Notes under the pieces: generated by a model
Told to the model about the DNA's origin: nothing
What the model saw: only the letters and a program-made list of their open reading frames with translations
Databases searched by the model: none
Translations under genes and position numbers: made by a program
Part shown: one piece after another, positions 1-8,933 of the stretch
Layout: each line of letters opens with the position of its first letter
How positions within the stretch are numbered: position 1 is the stretch's first letter
NCBI RefSeq assembly: GCF_036906915.1
Contig: NZ_JBAKHX010000001.1
Coordinates: forward strand, 434,001 to 498,000
Direction of reading: 5' to 3'
Source: Phytohabitans sp036906915
GTDB taxonomy: Bacteria > Actinomycetota > Actinomycetes > Mycobacteriales > Micromonosporaceae
DNA length: 64,000 nucleotides

Positions 1-602
1 GGGACGAATGTCACCGCGGAAAGGTCGGCGATCCAGGGCAAGCCGTCGGCTGGCACACCGACGGCCACGGCGGCGGCGCCGGCGGTTCGGGCCGCCTCGA
101 TCCCGGCCGGCGCGTCCTCGAAAACCACCACCCGGCTGGGCGGCACACCGAGCCGCGCGCAGCCCGCCCGATACCCGTCCGGCGCCGGCTTCGGGCGCGC
201 GACGTCGTCGGCGCTCACCAGCACGGCCGGAGCCTTGAGGCCGGCCGCGTCGAGCCGGTCGAGGGCCGCCGGCCGCGGGCAGGAGGTGACGACTCCCCAC
301 GGTAGCCCGGCGGCGGCTAGCGCGGCTAGCGCGGTGACCGCGCCGGGCTGTGCGGTCACCGCCTCGACGTAGGCGTCCTCGAGTGCGGCCACGGCGCCGG
401 CGTGCGCGGTCGTGGCAAGCTCGGGCGCGGCCAGCCGCAGGTGATCGAGTGTCGTGCGTCCGAGGCCAAGGGGGTATGTCGCCCTCCCGTCGACGCCGTG
501 CCGTGCGGCCCACTCGTACCACGCCCGACGCACGCACTCTGTGCTGTCCACGAGGACTCCGTCGAGATCAAACAGAACGCCGAGCGCCGGCAAACGCCAC
601 AT
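1..602 (-). CDS. HAD-superfamily phosphatase (3' end outside window)
   Basis: Reading leftward, the protein begins near MWRLPALGVLFDLDG, the HAD nucleophile motif DxDG. It continues with a cap region, then VVTSC (HAD motif II), a Lys in ARPKPAP (motif III) and VVFEDAPAG (motif IV). This order is that of small-molecule phosphatases such as sugar-phosphate or phosphoglycolate phosphatases. About 200 residues are visible and the frame is still open at base 1, so the C-terminus is missing. The start is uncertain: ATG at 602 has a GAGG 12 nt upstream, and an in-frame ATG at 614 would add four residues. It is transcribed divergently from the glycosyltransferase at 716. Its substrate, and whether it belongs to the cluster, cannot be told. 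Confidence 0.8.
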   Translation of the reverse strand, partial: MWRLPALGVLFDLDGVLVDSTECVRRAWYEWAARHGVDGRATYPLGLGRTTLDHLRLAAPELATTAHAGAVAALEDAYVEAVTAQPGAVTALAALAAAGLPWGVVTSCPRPAALDRLDAAGLKAPAVLVSADDVARPKPAPDGYRAGCARLGVPPSRVVVFEDAPAGIEAARTAGAAAVAVGVPADGLPWIADLSAVTFV

Positions 603-715
603 GCTGATCAACATCCTCGCGAGTGAAGATTCATTGACTGCCCTCAGCGACGGGTGGCAGACTTCCAACGGACGGGGGTGCGGTTGTCGCATCCCCCCAC
701 GGGGGAGTGTCACAC

Positions 716-1888
716 ATGGTCCGCGACAAAAGCACCATGCCGCGTGGGCGGCGGCCGTCGCCACATGAACCATCCCCCGGCCACGACGACGGCCGGGAGC
801 CGGACGGGATCAGCGTCGTGACACCCACGCTGGGGAACCCGGCGCGGGTGCGGGCACTTCTGGAGTCGACCCAGGTAGCGGGCGAGAAGGCGGCGATACC
901 GTGGGAGCACATCGTCGTGGACTCCACGCCCGGTGCGCAGGGCCGCGCGATCGCCGAGACCTGCCGGGCACATGGGGCGCGATACGTGCGTGGCCCTGAC
1001 CGGGTCGGCGCCAAGCGCAATGCCGGCGCCCGGCGGGCACGGCACCCAGTGGTGTTGTTCGTCGACTCCGACTGCGTGGCCGATCCGCAGCTGTTCATCG
1101 AGCACCTGCATGGCTACGCCGACCAGCCTGACGTCGGCGGTGTCGGCGGCCCGCACGATCTGCTCGGCGAGGTGGACACATTCGCCCTGTGGGTGCTCGA
1201 CCGCGCCAAGCGCTACGACTTCCGCAACAACCTCCCACGCCGGTACCGCGAACTGGGCTGGAACCTGACGGCGAACCTCTCGGTGCGTGCCGCGGTGTTC
1301 CGCGAGATCGGCGGGTTCGACGAGCGCACCCTCACGGTGGTCGGAGGCGAAGACGTCGACCTGGGCATCCGGATCCGCAAGGCCGGATACCGCATCGTGG
1401 CCAACCCCGGCGCGCTGGTCCGGCACGATCCGGACGTGGCCAGCGGGCTGCGCCGGGCCGCGCGGCGGGTCTTCGTGTACGGCCAGGCATCCAGCTGGCT
1501 GTGCGGGCGGCATAGCGAGTTCGCGGTACGGCACGCCAACCCTGTGCTGGTCGCCGCCGCGGCGGGGTTGGCCGGGTCGTTGCTGCGCCGGCTTCCGGCC
1601 GCGGTCCGCGTCGGCGCGGGACCGGCTGCGCTCGCCGCGCTCGTGTTGCGCGAGGCCGTCACCCGTCACGAGCCGGGCTCCGGCCGCCGAGGTGCGTTGC
1701 GGGATGTGCTCTCCGCTCTGGTCGACATCGGCTTCGACGCCGGCCAGGTGTATGGGGCGTTGCGGTCCCGCCAGCTCTGGACCGCCGCCCGGACCTTCGA
1801 GTTCATCCAGCCCGGATGGTTCACCCGCTACCCCGATGCCACCGGAGGATGCGGTCGCGCCGGCTGCCTCTGCGTCTCCTGCGACTAA
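716..1888 (+). CDS. Family 2 glycosyltransferase
   Basis: GT-A fold inverting glycosyltransferase transferring a sugar from an NDP-sugar. The N-terminal strand motif ISVVTPTLGNP is followed by FVDSDC (the DxD metal/nucleotide motif) and GGEDVDLGIR (the acidic catalytic-base region). The start chosen is ATG 716, which has GGGGGAG 8 nt upstream; the open frame also contains GTG 707 and ATG 737. The last 14 residues carry four cysteines in a CX4CXCX2C pattern, which is unusual for the family. It is followed after 36 bp by a GT8 gene and then an MFS gene, suggesting a sugar-transfer/export operon. An AAAAGCACCAT element resembling the cluster-wide motif lies inside the first codons. Confidence 0.85.
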   Translation: MVRDKSTMPRGRRPSPHEPSPGHDDGREPDGISVVTPTLGNPARVRALLESTQVAGEKAAIPWEHIVVDSTPGAQGRAIAETCRAHGARYVRGPDRVGAKRNAGARRARHPVVLFVDSDCVADPQLFIEHLHGYADQPDVGGVGGPHDLLGEVDTFALWVLDRAKRYDFRNNLPRRYRELGWNLTANLSVRAAVFREIGGFDERTLTVVGGEDVDLGIRIRKAGYRIVANPGALVRHDPDVASGLRRAARRVFVYGQASSWLCGRHSEFAVRHANPVLVAAAAGLAGSLLRRLPAAVRVGAGPAALAALVLREAVTRHEPGSGRRGALRDVLSALVDIGFDAGQVYGALRSRQLWTAARTFEFIQPGWFTRYPDATGGCGRAGCLCVSCD

Positions 1889-1924
1889 AGACCGCGCCGG
1901 CGCACCGCAGCGAAGGAGGAGAAC

Positions 1925-2827
1925 GTGGAACAGCTGCCACCCTTGGTCTGCGCCGTGGATGACGGGTACGCCGGCACCCTCTGCGTGCTGATGGAGTCCT
2001 TGGCCGCCGCGCACGGCACCGAGTTGCCGGCATTGCGCATGATCGTGCTGCACCACGGACTCAACGGCGACAGCGACCGGCGCATCCGCACCCACGCCGA
2101 GCGGATGGGCCTGCCCATCGAGTTGCGAGTGGTCCCGCGCCCATCGGCCGACTTCCCGGTCTCCGAGTGGGTCAGTGACGCGGTGTACCTTCGGCTGGCC
2201 GCGGGTGAGGCGATCACGGACCACCCGGTCGTGCTCTACCTGGACGCCGACCTGCTGGTGCTGGACGACCTTCGGCCACTGCTGCGTACTCCGGTGGCCC
2301 CCGTGCTGCTGGCGGCGGTCCGCGACGCCCAGCATCCGGTGATCGGACGCGGCATCTCGCTGCCCGGCTGGCGCGAGCTCGGAGTGCCCGCCGGCCGAGA
2401 CTACTTCAACAGCGGCGTGATGCTGCTCGACCTGGATGGCTGCCGCCGCGAGGGGTTGTTCGAGGCCTGCCGGCGGTTCCTCGCCGAGACTCCCCAGCAC
2501 GCCCGGTTCTGGGACCAGGACGCGCTCAACTGGGCGGCCCACGACCGGTGGCTGCGGCTGGATCGGCGGTGGAACACCTTCCCGCTGTCCGCACTCATGC
2601 GGATGCCGGACTACGAGAACTACGCCGAGGACATCATCCCGGTGCGGCAGCTCATCGCCGACGAGGACACCGCGGCGATCCTGCACTTCGCCGGGCCGGA
2701 CAAGCCCTGGCGGCCGGGGTACGCGCCGAGCCGCGCCCTCGACCTCTACCGTTCCTTCGCGGCGGCGGCACGGGCCCGGCAGGACGGCGTGCTGACCGGG
2801 CCGCCGCAGGGAGCCGCCGCCCAATGA
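1925..2827 (+). CDS. Family 8 glycosyltransferase
   Basis: Retaining GT-A glycosyltransferase of the glycogenin/galactosyltransferase (GT8) family. Visible hallmarks are an N-terminal strand LVCAVDDGY, the metal-binding DAD at residues 107-109 in LYLDADLLV, FNSGVMLLDL at about 161-170, and an HFAGPDKPW motif at about 254-262. At 300 aa it has the family's usual length. The GTG start at 1925 is preceded by a strong AAGGAGG. Its stop codon overlaps the ATG of the MFS gene (ATGA). With the preceding GT2 it gives two differently folded transferases in one operon, so a disaccharide or two sugar attachments are possible. The acceptor is unknown. Confidence 0.87.
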   Translation: MEQLPPLVCAVDDGYAGTLCVLMESLAAAHGTELPALRMIVLHHGLNGDSDRRIRTHAERMGLPIELRVVPRPSADFPVSEWVSDAVYLRLAAGEAITDHPVVLYLDADLLVLDDLRPLLRTPVAPVLLAAVRDAQHPVIGRGISLPGWRELGVPAGRDYFNSGVMLLDLDGCRREGLFEACRRFLAETPQHARFWDQDALNWAAHDRWLRLDRRWNTFPLSALMRMPDYENYAEDIIPVRQLIADEDTAAILHFAGPDKPWRPGYAPSRALDLYRSFAAAARARQDGVLTGPPQGAAAQ

Positions 2828-4098
2828 CCGCGGCCGCGAGGTTCCAGGCGCGCTCCCCCGGGCCGCCACTGATCGCCGTCGGCGGCGCCTGGGGCGCCTT
2901 CTGGGGAGTCTGGGGCGGGCTGCTGCCGGCCATACCGGAACGGATCGGAAGCCCGCTCAGTGACCTCGGAATCGCGCTGGTGGCGGTGCCGGTGGGGGCG
3001 ATTCCCGCGATGGCGCTCACCGGACGCCTCGCCCGCGGCCGGGAACGGCTGTCGCTGGCCGCCGCGACGCTGGCCTTCGCCGCCAGCATCGCCGCCCTGG
3101 CGACGGTGTCTTCGGCCGTGGCGCTGGGCGTCGTGCTGATGGCGGTCGGAATGACCAGCGGCGCGCTGGACGTGTGCCTCAACATGGCGGCCGGACGGGC
3201 CGAGCGGGAGACCGGCCGCCGTCTCTTCCAGCCGGTGCACGCGGCTTTCCCCGTCGGGGTTGTGGTTTTCGCCCCGCTCGCCGGGCTGGCCCGCCAGGTC
3301 GGGGTGGGCGTGCCCATCATCCTGGGAATCACCACTGTCCTGGTGCTTGCCGCGGCCGCCGCGTCCCTCACGCTCCCGTTGGGCGCCGCGCCGGAGCCCG
3401 CCACCGTGGACGCCCCCGTGCGAGACGGCCGGGGAAACGCCGCGTGGCGCGCCGCCGGGCGGCGACTCGGGCTGGGCATCGGCCTGCTGGGCGCCTGCAT
3501 GCTCATCGTGGAGAACGGCGTCGAGCACTGGTCGGCGCTGCTACTGGAGGACTTCCGGGACGCGCCGCCGGTTCTGGCCAGCAGCGCGCCCGCCCTGTAC
3601 TACCTGGCGCTCACCGGTGGCAGGCTGCTCGCTCAGGCGGTGCCAGGGTTTCCGGTGCGGGCGATCGTCGGCATCGGCGCGGTCGGCGGGGGCGCTGGCA
3701 TCGTCCTCGCGGCGTTGGTGCCCTCGGCCTCGATGACGCTGCTCTGCCTCGCGGTGACGGGCCTCGCGTTCGGCCCGCTGATTCCGGCCCTGCTCAGCCA
3801 CGCGGCGCGGCACGACCCGGACGGCCGGCTGGTGGCACTGGTGACGACCACCTCCTACGGCGGTTTCGTCGCCAGCCCGCTCTTCGTAGCGACCTTGAAC
3901 CGGTGGCTCTCACTGCCGGCCGCGGTCGCTTGCCTCGGCCTGCTGACCGTGCCGCTGCTGGCCGCCGCGGTGTTCGGCCGGTTCGCCGTGCCGGCGGGAA
4001 GTGTGCCTGACGCCGTCCACGCTCGTCGAGAACGAGCACACGCAAATGGTGAATCGTCAGTGAGCGGGATAGACATTGACCGGCGAATTGACCAATGA
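2824..4098 (+). CDS. MFS transporter
   Basis: A 424-residue, highly hydrophobic protein with about 12 membrane segments and short charged loops (for example TGRLARGRERL between helices 2 and 3). It begins at the ATG that overlaps the GT8 stop. A longer open frame upstream in the same phase is a shadow of the GT8 gene. The general build, including GVWGGLLPAIPERIG near the N-terminus, resembles sugar/drug-type MFS permeases. Its position directly after two glycosyltransferases and beside a biosynthetic cluster suggests product export. Direction and substrate cannot be read from the sequence. Confidence 0.8.
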   Translation: MTAAARFQARSPGPPLIAVGGAWGAFWGVWGGLLPAIPERIGSPLSDLGIALVAVPVGAIPAMALTGRLARGRERLSLAAATLAFAASIAALATVSSAVALGVVLMAVGMTSGALDVCLNMAAGRAERETGRRLFQPVHAAFPVGVVVFAPLAGLARQVGVGVPIILGITTVLVLAAAAASLTLPLGAAPEPATVDAPVRDGRGNAAWRAAGRRLGLGIGLLGACMLIVENGVEHWSALLLEDFRDAPPVLASSAPALYYLALTGGRLLAQAVPGFPVRAIVGIGAVGGGAGIVLAALVPSASMTLLCLAVTGLAFGPLIPALLSHAARHDPDGRLVALVTTTSYGGFVASPLFVATLNRWLSLPAAVACLGLLTVPLLAAAVFGRFAVPAGSVPDAVHARRERAHANGESSVSGIDIDRRIDQ

Positions 4099-4108
4099 AA
4101 TCATCATT
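4094..4108. promoter_or_regulatory. Short inverted repeat upstream of the hydroxylase gene
   Basis: AATGA-AATCA-TCATT starts in the last codon of the MFS gene and lies in an AT-richer 114-bp gap before the 2OG oxygenase. The embedded GAAATCATCAT is a degenerate relative of the GAAAnnCACCAT element found in other gaps. Nothing else is recognisable in this gap. Confidence 0.3.
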
Positions 4109-4212
4109 CCTCGGATGCTCAATCGAGAGCGCTGGCGTATCTGGCATCGAGAGACCTCGCGACGCCACACCGTGCCGGTTCCGCCGCGCAGGACGGGGGA
4201 AGACGATCCATC

Positions 4213-5247
4213 ATGGCAGTATTCGAGATCACGCTCGGGCCGGCCGACCGCAGGCAGATCGATGACGTTCTCGAGCCCCTCACCAAGCAGTACCAGTCCG
4301 TGGAAGACGCCGAGTTCCAGCGGAGGGCGGCCGTCGCCGCGCACGAGCTGCCCAGCGGGCTGCGTGACGCGCTCATCGAGTTCAAGCTGACCGAGCCGGC
4401 CGGCGCGTGCCTGGTACGCGGGTTCGACGTCGACGACGCGGCAATCGGTCCGACTCCGAAGCATTGGAACGACCGTTCCACGGTGTCGTCGGCGCTGCGC
4501 GAGGAGATCTTCTTCTGCCTCTGCGCCCAGTTGCTCGGCGACCCGGTGGCCTGGGCCACCGAGCAGAACGGCTACGTGATGCACGACATCCTGCCGATCA
4601 TCGGTCACGAGCGGGAGCACATCGACTCCGGCTCCGAGATCCTGCTCACCTGGCACACCGAGGTGGCCTTCCACCCGTATCGCGCGGACTACATCGGCCT
4701 CATGTGCCTGCGGAACCTGGACGCGGTGGAAACCACCTACGCGGATGTGGGCGACCTGTCCCTCGACGAGAACGACCGGGAGGTCCTCCGGAGGGACCTG
4801 TTCGTCACCAGGCCGGACGAGATCCACCTGAACCCGGAAAGGTCCAGTGTGGACCGCCAGTCGGACGAGCTGAGCACCCTGATCCAGGACAGCTACCAGT
4901 GGGTGCGCGGGATGAACGACAATCCGGTGCCGCGGCCGGTGTTGTTCGGCAGCAAGCAGAAGCCGTACATCTGCCTCGACCCGTACTCGATGGACGAGCC
5001 GGGCACACCGGAGGCGCGTGCGGCCTTCGAGAAGATCTGCGCCGAGGTGGAACGGAAGATCACCGGCATCGCACTACGCCCCGGCGACATCCTGTTCATC
5101 GACAACTTCATGTCGGTACACGGGCGTAAGCCTTTCCAGGCCCGGTTCGACGGCACAGACCGCTGGCTGAAGCGGCTGAACCTCGTTCGCGACCTGCGCA
5201 AGTCGCGCAGCGTGCGGGTCGGCTCAGACAGCCGGGTCATCTACTGA
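4213..5247 (+). CDS. Fe(II)/2-oxoglutarate-dependent amino-acid beta-hydroxylase (clavaminate synthase-like, VioC/AsnO type)
   Basis: Non-haem iron oxygenase of 344 aa. The metal triad is visible as H148-T-E150 (in LLTWHTEVAFHPYR) and H303 (SVHGRKPF), with basic residues just after it (R317/R321) for 2-oxoglutarate. The HTExAFHPYRxDY block and LMCLRN are typical of enzymes that beta-hydroxylate Arg, Asn or related amino acids (VioC, AsnO and enduracididine-type hydroxylases), by family knowledge. ATG 4213 follows GGGGGAAG at a rather long spacing. It stands alone, convergent to a P450, with a hairpin terminator between them. The substrate is unknown; it could be a free amino acid or a carrier-bound residue of the NRPS. 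Confidence 0.82.
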   Translation: MAVFEITLGPADRRQIDDVLEPLTKQYQSVEDAEFQRRAAVAAHELPSGLRDALIEFKLTEPAGACLVRGFDVDDAAIGPTPKHWNDRSTVSSALREEIFFCLCAQLLGDPVAWATEQNGYVMHDILPIIGHEREHIDSGSEILLTWHTEVAFHPYRADYIGLMCLRNLDAVETTYADVGDLSLDENDREVLRRDLFVTRPDEIHLNPERSSVDRQSDELSTLIQDSYQWVRGMNDNPVPRPVLFGSKQKPYICLDPYSMDEPGTPEARAAFEKICAEVERKITGIALRPGDILFIDNFMSVHGRKPFQARFDGTDRWLKRLNLVRDLRKSRSVRVGSDSRVIY

Positions 5248-5253
5248 GGCGGC

Positions 5254-5292
5254 GGGGTGGCGGGCGGCGCCCAGCGCACCGCCGGCCACCCC
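5254..5292. terminator. Bidirectional hairpin terminator
   Basis: GGGGTGGCGGGCGG (5254-5267) pairs with CCGCCGGCCACCCC (5279-5292) with one G-G mismatch across an 11-nt loop. It fills the gap between the convergent hydroxylase and P450 genes. There is no U-tract, as is common in actinomycetes. Confidence 0.65.
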
Positions 5293-5294
5293 CG

Positions 5295-6569
5295 TCAGGC
5301 GCGAACGCGGACCGGCATCGACTTGATTCCGTTGACGAAGTTCGACTCCAGCCGCACCTGTGGCCCGTCCAGCTCCACGGCGGGCAGGTGCGGCAGCAGC
5401 TCAGTCAGCACCGCGCTGAGCTCCAGCCGCGCGAGATGGGCGCCGAGGCAGAAATGCGGCCCGATGCCGAATGACAGGTGCGGGTTGGGATCGCGCGCCA
5501 GGTCCAGCCGGTCGGCGCCGGGGATGGCGTGGCCGTCGCGGTTGGCGGAGGCGTAGTACAGGACGACCTTGTCCCCCTCCGCGATCGGCTGCCCGGCGAG
5601 CTCGGTATCGCCGGTCGCGGTCCGGCGGAACTGCATGATCGGCGTCACCCACCGCACCAGCTCCTCGACGGCCGTCGGCAGCGCGTCCTGGCCAGCGGCG
5701 TGCAGGCGATCGCGCTCGCCAGGGTGCTCGACCAGGGCCTGCACGCTGCCCGAGATCAGGTGCCGGGTGGTCTCGTTTCCGGCCACGACGAGCAGCAGCC
5801 AGAACTGGCAGAACTCCCGATCGGACAGCCGGCGGCCGGCCACCTCCGCGGTGGCGAGCCGCGTCACCAGATCGTCCCGGGGCGCCCGCCGGCGCTCCTC
5901 CGCCACCCGCAAGGCGTACTGGAAGGCCTCGGCGAACGCCTGCCGGTACGCCTCGACGTCCCCGCCACCGTACTCAGGGTCGTCGAAGCCGACCAGCCGG
6001 TTGCTCCAGCCGTACAGCAGATGACGGTCGGCGCGCGGTATGCCGAGCAGGTCGGCCAGGACCAGCAACGGCACCTCGGCGGCCAGGTCCGTGACCACGT
6101 CGAAGCGGTCCTTCTCCAGGCACCCGCGGATCACCGTCCGGGCGTGGTCGGTCACCTGGTCACGCAGCCGCCCAACGGCGCGTGGCGTGAACACCGCCGA
6201 GACCACTCGGCGGACCGCGGTGTGCTCGGGTGCGTCCATGTTGATCAGTAGCTGCCGGACGAACTCCAGATCCGCCTTGGTGCGCGGATCGTTGAGGAAC
6301 GCTCCGCGCCGGCCCGACGAGAAGGTGCCGGGCTCGCGGGACGCGGCCACGACGGCGGCGTGGGTGGTCACCGCCCAGTACCCGCTGCCGCTGTCTACGA
6401 TCGGCCCGGCCGAGCTGGGACGGACGCGGGGTTGCTCGGCCACCCAGCTCACCGGCGCCTCCCGCCGGCGGCGGGCGAACTCGGCGTGCGGTACGCCGAC
6501 CCGGTAGGTCGCCGGGTCCGCGAGCTGGACCGGAGCGGCGCGGGCCGTCCGGTCGGGAGCGATAGCCAT
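5295..6569 (-). CDS. Cytochrome P450
   Basis: Bacterial class I P450 of 424 aa. The I-helix is canonical (VVAGNETTRHL), followed by the ExxR region (AVEELVRW) and the haem loop LSFGIGPHFCLGAHLARLE with the Cys ligand. ATG 6569 has GAGGAG 6 nt upstream. It is the last gene of the long minus-strand operon that begins with the ketoreductase, 10 bp after the AMP-ligase. It therefore probably oxidises the polyketide/acyl chain or an aryl/acyl precursor. The only ferredoxin in the window is at 17716-17910. Confidence 0.92.
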   Translation of the reverse strand: MAIAPDRTARAAPVQLADPATYRVGVPHAEFARRRREAPVSWVAEQPRVRPSSAGPIVDSGSGYWAVTTHAAVVAASREPGTFSSGRRGAFLNDPRTKADLEFVRQLLINMDAPEHTAVRRVVSAVFTPRAVGRLRDQVTDHARTVIRGCLEKDRFDVVTDLAAEVPLLVLADLLGIPRADRHLLYGWSNRLVGFDDPEYGGGDVEAYRQAFAEAFQYALRVAEERRRAPRDDLVTRLATAEVAGRRLSDREFCQFWLLLVVAGNETTRHLISGSVQALVEHPGERDRLHAAGQDALPTAVEELVRWVTPIMQFRRTATGDTELAGQPIAEGDKVVLYYASANRDGHAIPGADRLDLARDPNPHLSFGIGPHFCLGAHLARLELSAVLTELLPHLPAVELDGPQVRLESNFVNGIKSMPVRVRA

Positions 6570-6579
6570 TGTCGGCTCC

Positions 6580-8130
6580 TCAGGTGGGGTGTCGGCCGTA
6601 CTGCTCGCGCAGCAGGCGTTTGCTCAACTTCCCGCTGGGGTCGCGCGGCAGCGCCGCGGTGACGCGGTACACGCGGGGGACCTTGAACCCGGCCAGGCTT
6701 TCGCGGCAGTGCCGCTCCAGCGCCGCCGGCGCGTCGACCTCGGCCAGCGCTCCCGGGCGCAGCTCGACGACCGCGAGCGGGCGCTCACCGAACACCTCGT
6801 CGGGCACGCCGACGACCGCCGCGTCGCGCACCGCGGGATGGCTGAGCAGTACCGCCTCCAACTCAGCCGGGTAGATGTTCACGCTGCCCGAGACGATCAT
6901 GTCCTTGGCGCGTCCGGTGAGGAACAGGTAGCCGTCCTCGTCCAGGTAGCCCAACTCGCCGTACGTGAAGACCCCCGGCGCCAGGTGGGCCCGCCTGGTC
7001 TCGTCGGGCGCGTTGTGGTACTCGAACCCGGCCCGGGAAGCGCGCCGGAGGAAGACCCGCCCGACCACGCCCGGCGGTACCGGCCGGTCGTTGTCGTCGA
7101 CCACCAGGATCTCGGTCGCGGTGGCCGCGCGGCCCACACTGCCCGGCCGGCGCAGCCACTCAGCGGAGTCGATGAGCGTGGCCACACCGCCCTCCGTGGC
7201 ACCGTAGTACTCCAGGAACACCGGGCCCCACCAGTCGATCATGCGGCGCTTGGCGGCGGCGGGACAGGGACCGCCGCCATGCCAGACCAATTCGAGACGC
7301 GAGCCGTCGAAGGCGCGCCGGACTGGCTCGGGCAGCGCCAGGAGCCGAACCATCTGCGCCGGCACGAGGTGGCAGACCGCGATGTTCTCCCCCTCGATCG
7401 CCGCCAGCGTGGCGGCCGGGTCGAAGCGCTCGTGCAGCAGCACGGGGCAGCCGCGCAGCAGCGGCATCACGAGGAAGAACAGCTGCGCCGAGTGGTACCA
7501 GGGGCCGACGTGGAGCACCGGTCGACGGCGGGGCACCCGCAGTGCGGCGCCGGCGTACTCCAGCAACCCGCTGACGCGCCGCAGCGGCGCCCCGAGGCGG
7601 AACAGATTGTTCCGCACGCCCTTCGGGCTGCCGGTCGAGCCCGACGTGTACATCATGACCGTGCCGCAGTGCTGGTCGGCGGGCTCCGCCGGGTCGGCGC
7701 CGGCGAGCAGCGGCTCCACCGGCACGAGGCCACTGCGGCTTACGTCGCCGGTGACCAACCCGAACCGCGGCGGAGCCGGGCAGAGCTGCCGCGCGGCGGC
7801 GACCGCTGGGGCGGTGCCATCGTCGGCGAGCACACCCACGCTGCCACTGTCGGCGAGGATCGCCGCCATCTCGCGCGGGGTCAGGTGCCAGTTGACCGGT
7901 ACCGCGACCACGCCGGCGTGCAGGCAGGCGAGTAAGGCCTCGACGGTCTCCCGGCGGTTGCCCAGCGCCATGGCTAGACAGTCCCCTGTGGACAGGCCCA
8001 ACCCGCGCAACACGGCGATCCACCGGTTGACCCGCTCGTCCAGCTGAGCCCAGGTGCGGGCGCCACGCGCGTCGCGCAGGGCAGGCTCCCCGCCGTACTC
8101 GCGCGCCGTACCGGCCAGCAGTCCCGCCAT
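6580..8130 (-). CDS. Acyl-CoA synthetase / AMP-dependent ligase
   Basis: ANL-superfamily adenylating enzyme of 516 aa that activates a carboxylic acid as acyl-AMP, then loads CoA or a carrier protein. Motifs: MMYTSGSTGSPKGV (P-loop-like A3), EYYGATEGG (A5), YLDEDGYLFLTGRAKDMI (A7/A8) and a C-terminal PSGKLSKRLL with the catalytic Lys. The start is ATG 8130 with GAGGTG upstream; the open frame extends further but overlaps the aldolase gene. It sits 8 bp after the class II aldolase and 10 bp before the P450. Inference: it activates an acyl or aryl building block. Its substrate cannot be predicted. Confidence 0.9.
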   Translation of the reverse strand: MAGLLAGTAREYGGEPALRDARGARTWAQLDERVNRWIAVLRGLGLSTGDCLAMALGNRRETVEALLACLHAGVVAVPVNWHLTPREMAAILADSGSVGVLADDGTAPAVAAARQLCPAPPRFGLVTGDVSRSGLVPVEPLLAGADPAEPADQHCGTVMMYTSGSTGSPKGVRNNLFRLGAPLRRVSGLLEYAGAALRVPRRRPVLHVGPWYHSAQLFFLVMPLLRGCPVLLHERFDPAATLAAIEGENIAVCHLVPAQMVRLLALPEPVRRAFDGSRLELVWHGGGPCPAAAKRRMIDWWGPVFLEYYGATEGGVATLIDSAEWLRRPGSVGRAATATEILVVDDNDRPVPPGVVGRVFLRRASRAGFEYHNAPDETRRAHLAPGVFTYGELGYLDEDGYLFLTGRAKDMIVSGSVNIYPAELEAVLLSHPAVRDAAVVGVPDEVFGERPLAVVELRPGALAEVDAPAALERHCRESLAGFKVPRVYRVTAALPRDPSGKLSKRLLREQYGRHPT

Positions 8131-8138
8131 CGTCCACC

Positions 8139-8915
8139 TCAGTCGAGCAGGTCGGGTTGGCTGCGCGTGATGTCGGCGTACAGCACGCGGAAGTTGACCC
8201 GCCCCATGCCCGGAGTGCCGATCTGCGCACGCGTCGCGCGGGCGCTGTCGGGCTCGATCAGCAGCGCCTTGCCGGCCGCCTCGGCGAGCAGCTGCACCTG
8301 GCAGCAGCGGTCCATCGAGATGAACCACCACGCCGCCTCCCCCACCGAGTGCCCGACCGTGAGCAGGCCGTGATTGCGCAGCACCACCGCCTTGTGCCCG
8401 CCGAGGGTGCGCGCGATGTGCTTGCCTTCCTCGCTTTCCAGCACCACGCCGCCGTAGTGGTCGAACACCTCGTGGTCCTCGTAGAAGGCGCAGGCATCCT
8501 GGGTCAGTGGGTCGAGCCGCCGCCCGGTCGTCGACCACGCCCGGCCGTACACCGAGTGCGCGTGTGCGGCGGCGACCACATCCGGCCGGGCCTCGTGAAT
8601 CTGCGAGTGGATGGCGAACCCGGCCGGGTTCACCGTGCCGGCGCCGGACAGCACCTCGCCGGCGCGGTCCACCAGCAACAGGTCGCTGGCGCGCACCTGG
8701 GAGAACGGCTGGCCGAACCGATTGACCCAGAAACAGTCGGGGCGTTCGGTATCGCGAGCGGTGATGTGCCCGCCCGCGCCCTCGTCGAACCCGTAGCGCG
8801 CGAAGACGCGCAACGCGGCGGCGAGCTGCCGCTTGCGGTGCAGCCGCTCCTGTTCCGGGCTCCGCTCCTGTTCCGGGCTCCGGCGGGGGGCGGTTCTGGT
8901 GTCCTGGTCGCTCAC
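8139..8915 (-). CDS. Class II aldolase/adducin-family protein
   Basis: 258-aa protein of the fuculose-1-phosphate aldolase/adducin family, which use a Zn ion to cleave, epimerise or decarboxylate hydroxy-acid or sugar substrates. The metal-binding histidines are visible in AAHAHSVYGRAW and in RNHGLLTVG, and the N-terminal GAGGHITARD is typical. It lies between the HCCA-isomerase-like gene and the AMP ligase within the long operon. The N-terminus carries a duplicated SPEQER hexapeptide from an 18-bp tandem repeat. Its role in a polyketide/NRPS pathway is unclear; supply or trimming of a precursor is an inference. Confidence 0.85.
   Translation of the reverse strand: MSDQDTRTAPRRSPEQERSPEQERLHRKRQLAAALRVFARYGFDEGAGGHITARDTERPDCFWVNRFGQPFSQVRASDLLLVDRAGEVLSGAGTVNPAGFAIHSQIHEARPDVVAAAHAHSVYGRAWSTTGRRLDPLTQDACAFYEDHEVFDHYGGVVLESEEGKHIARTLGGHKAVVLRNHGLLTVGHSVGEAAWWFISMDRCCQVQLLAEAAGKALLIEPDSARATRAQIGTPGMGRVNFRVLYADITRSQPDLLD
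8845..8880. repeat. 18-bp perfect tandem repeat (2 copies) in the aldolase gene
   Basis: The unit CGCTCCTGTTCCGGGCTC occurs at 8845-8862 and again at 8863-8880. It is in frame and encodes SPEQER twice near the N-terminus of the aldolase-family protein, probably a recent slippage duplication. Confidence 0.9.
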
Positions 8916-8933
8916 ACGTCCTCCTCTGTGCGG

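Noticed and set aside
710..2869. A 719-codon open frame antisense to the GT2 and GT8 genes
   Set aside because: High GC in codon position 3 keeps the antisense frame open. The translation is Arg/Gly/Pro/His-rich without domains, and the plus-strand genes are clear family members.
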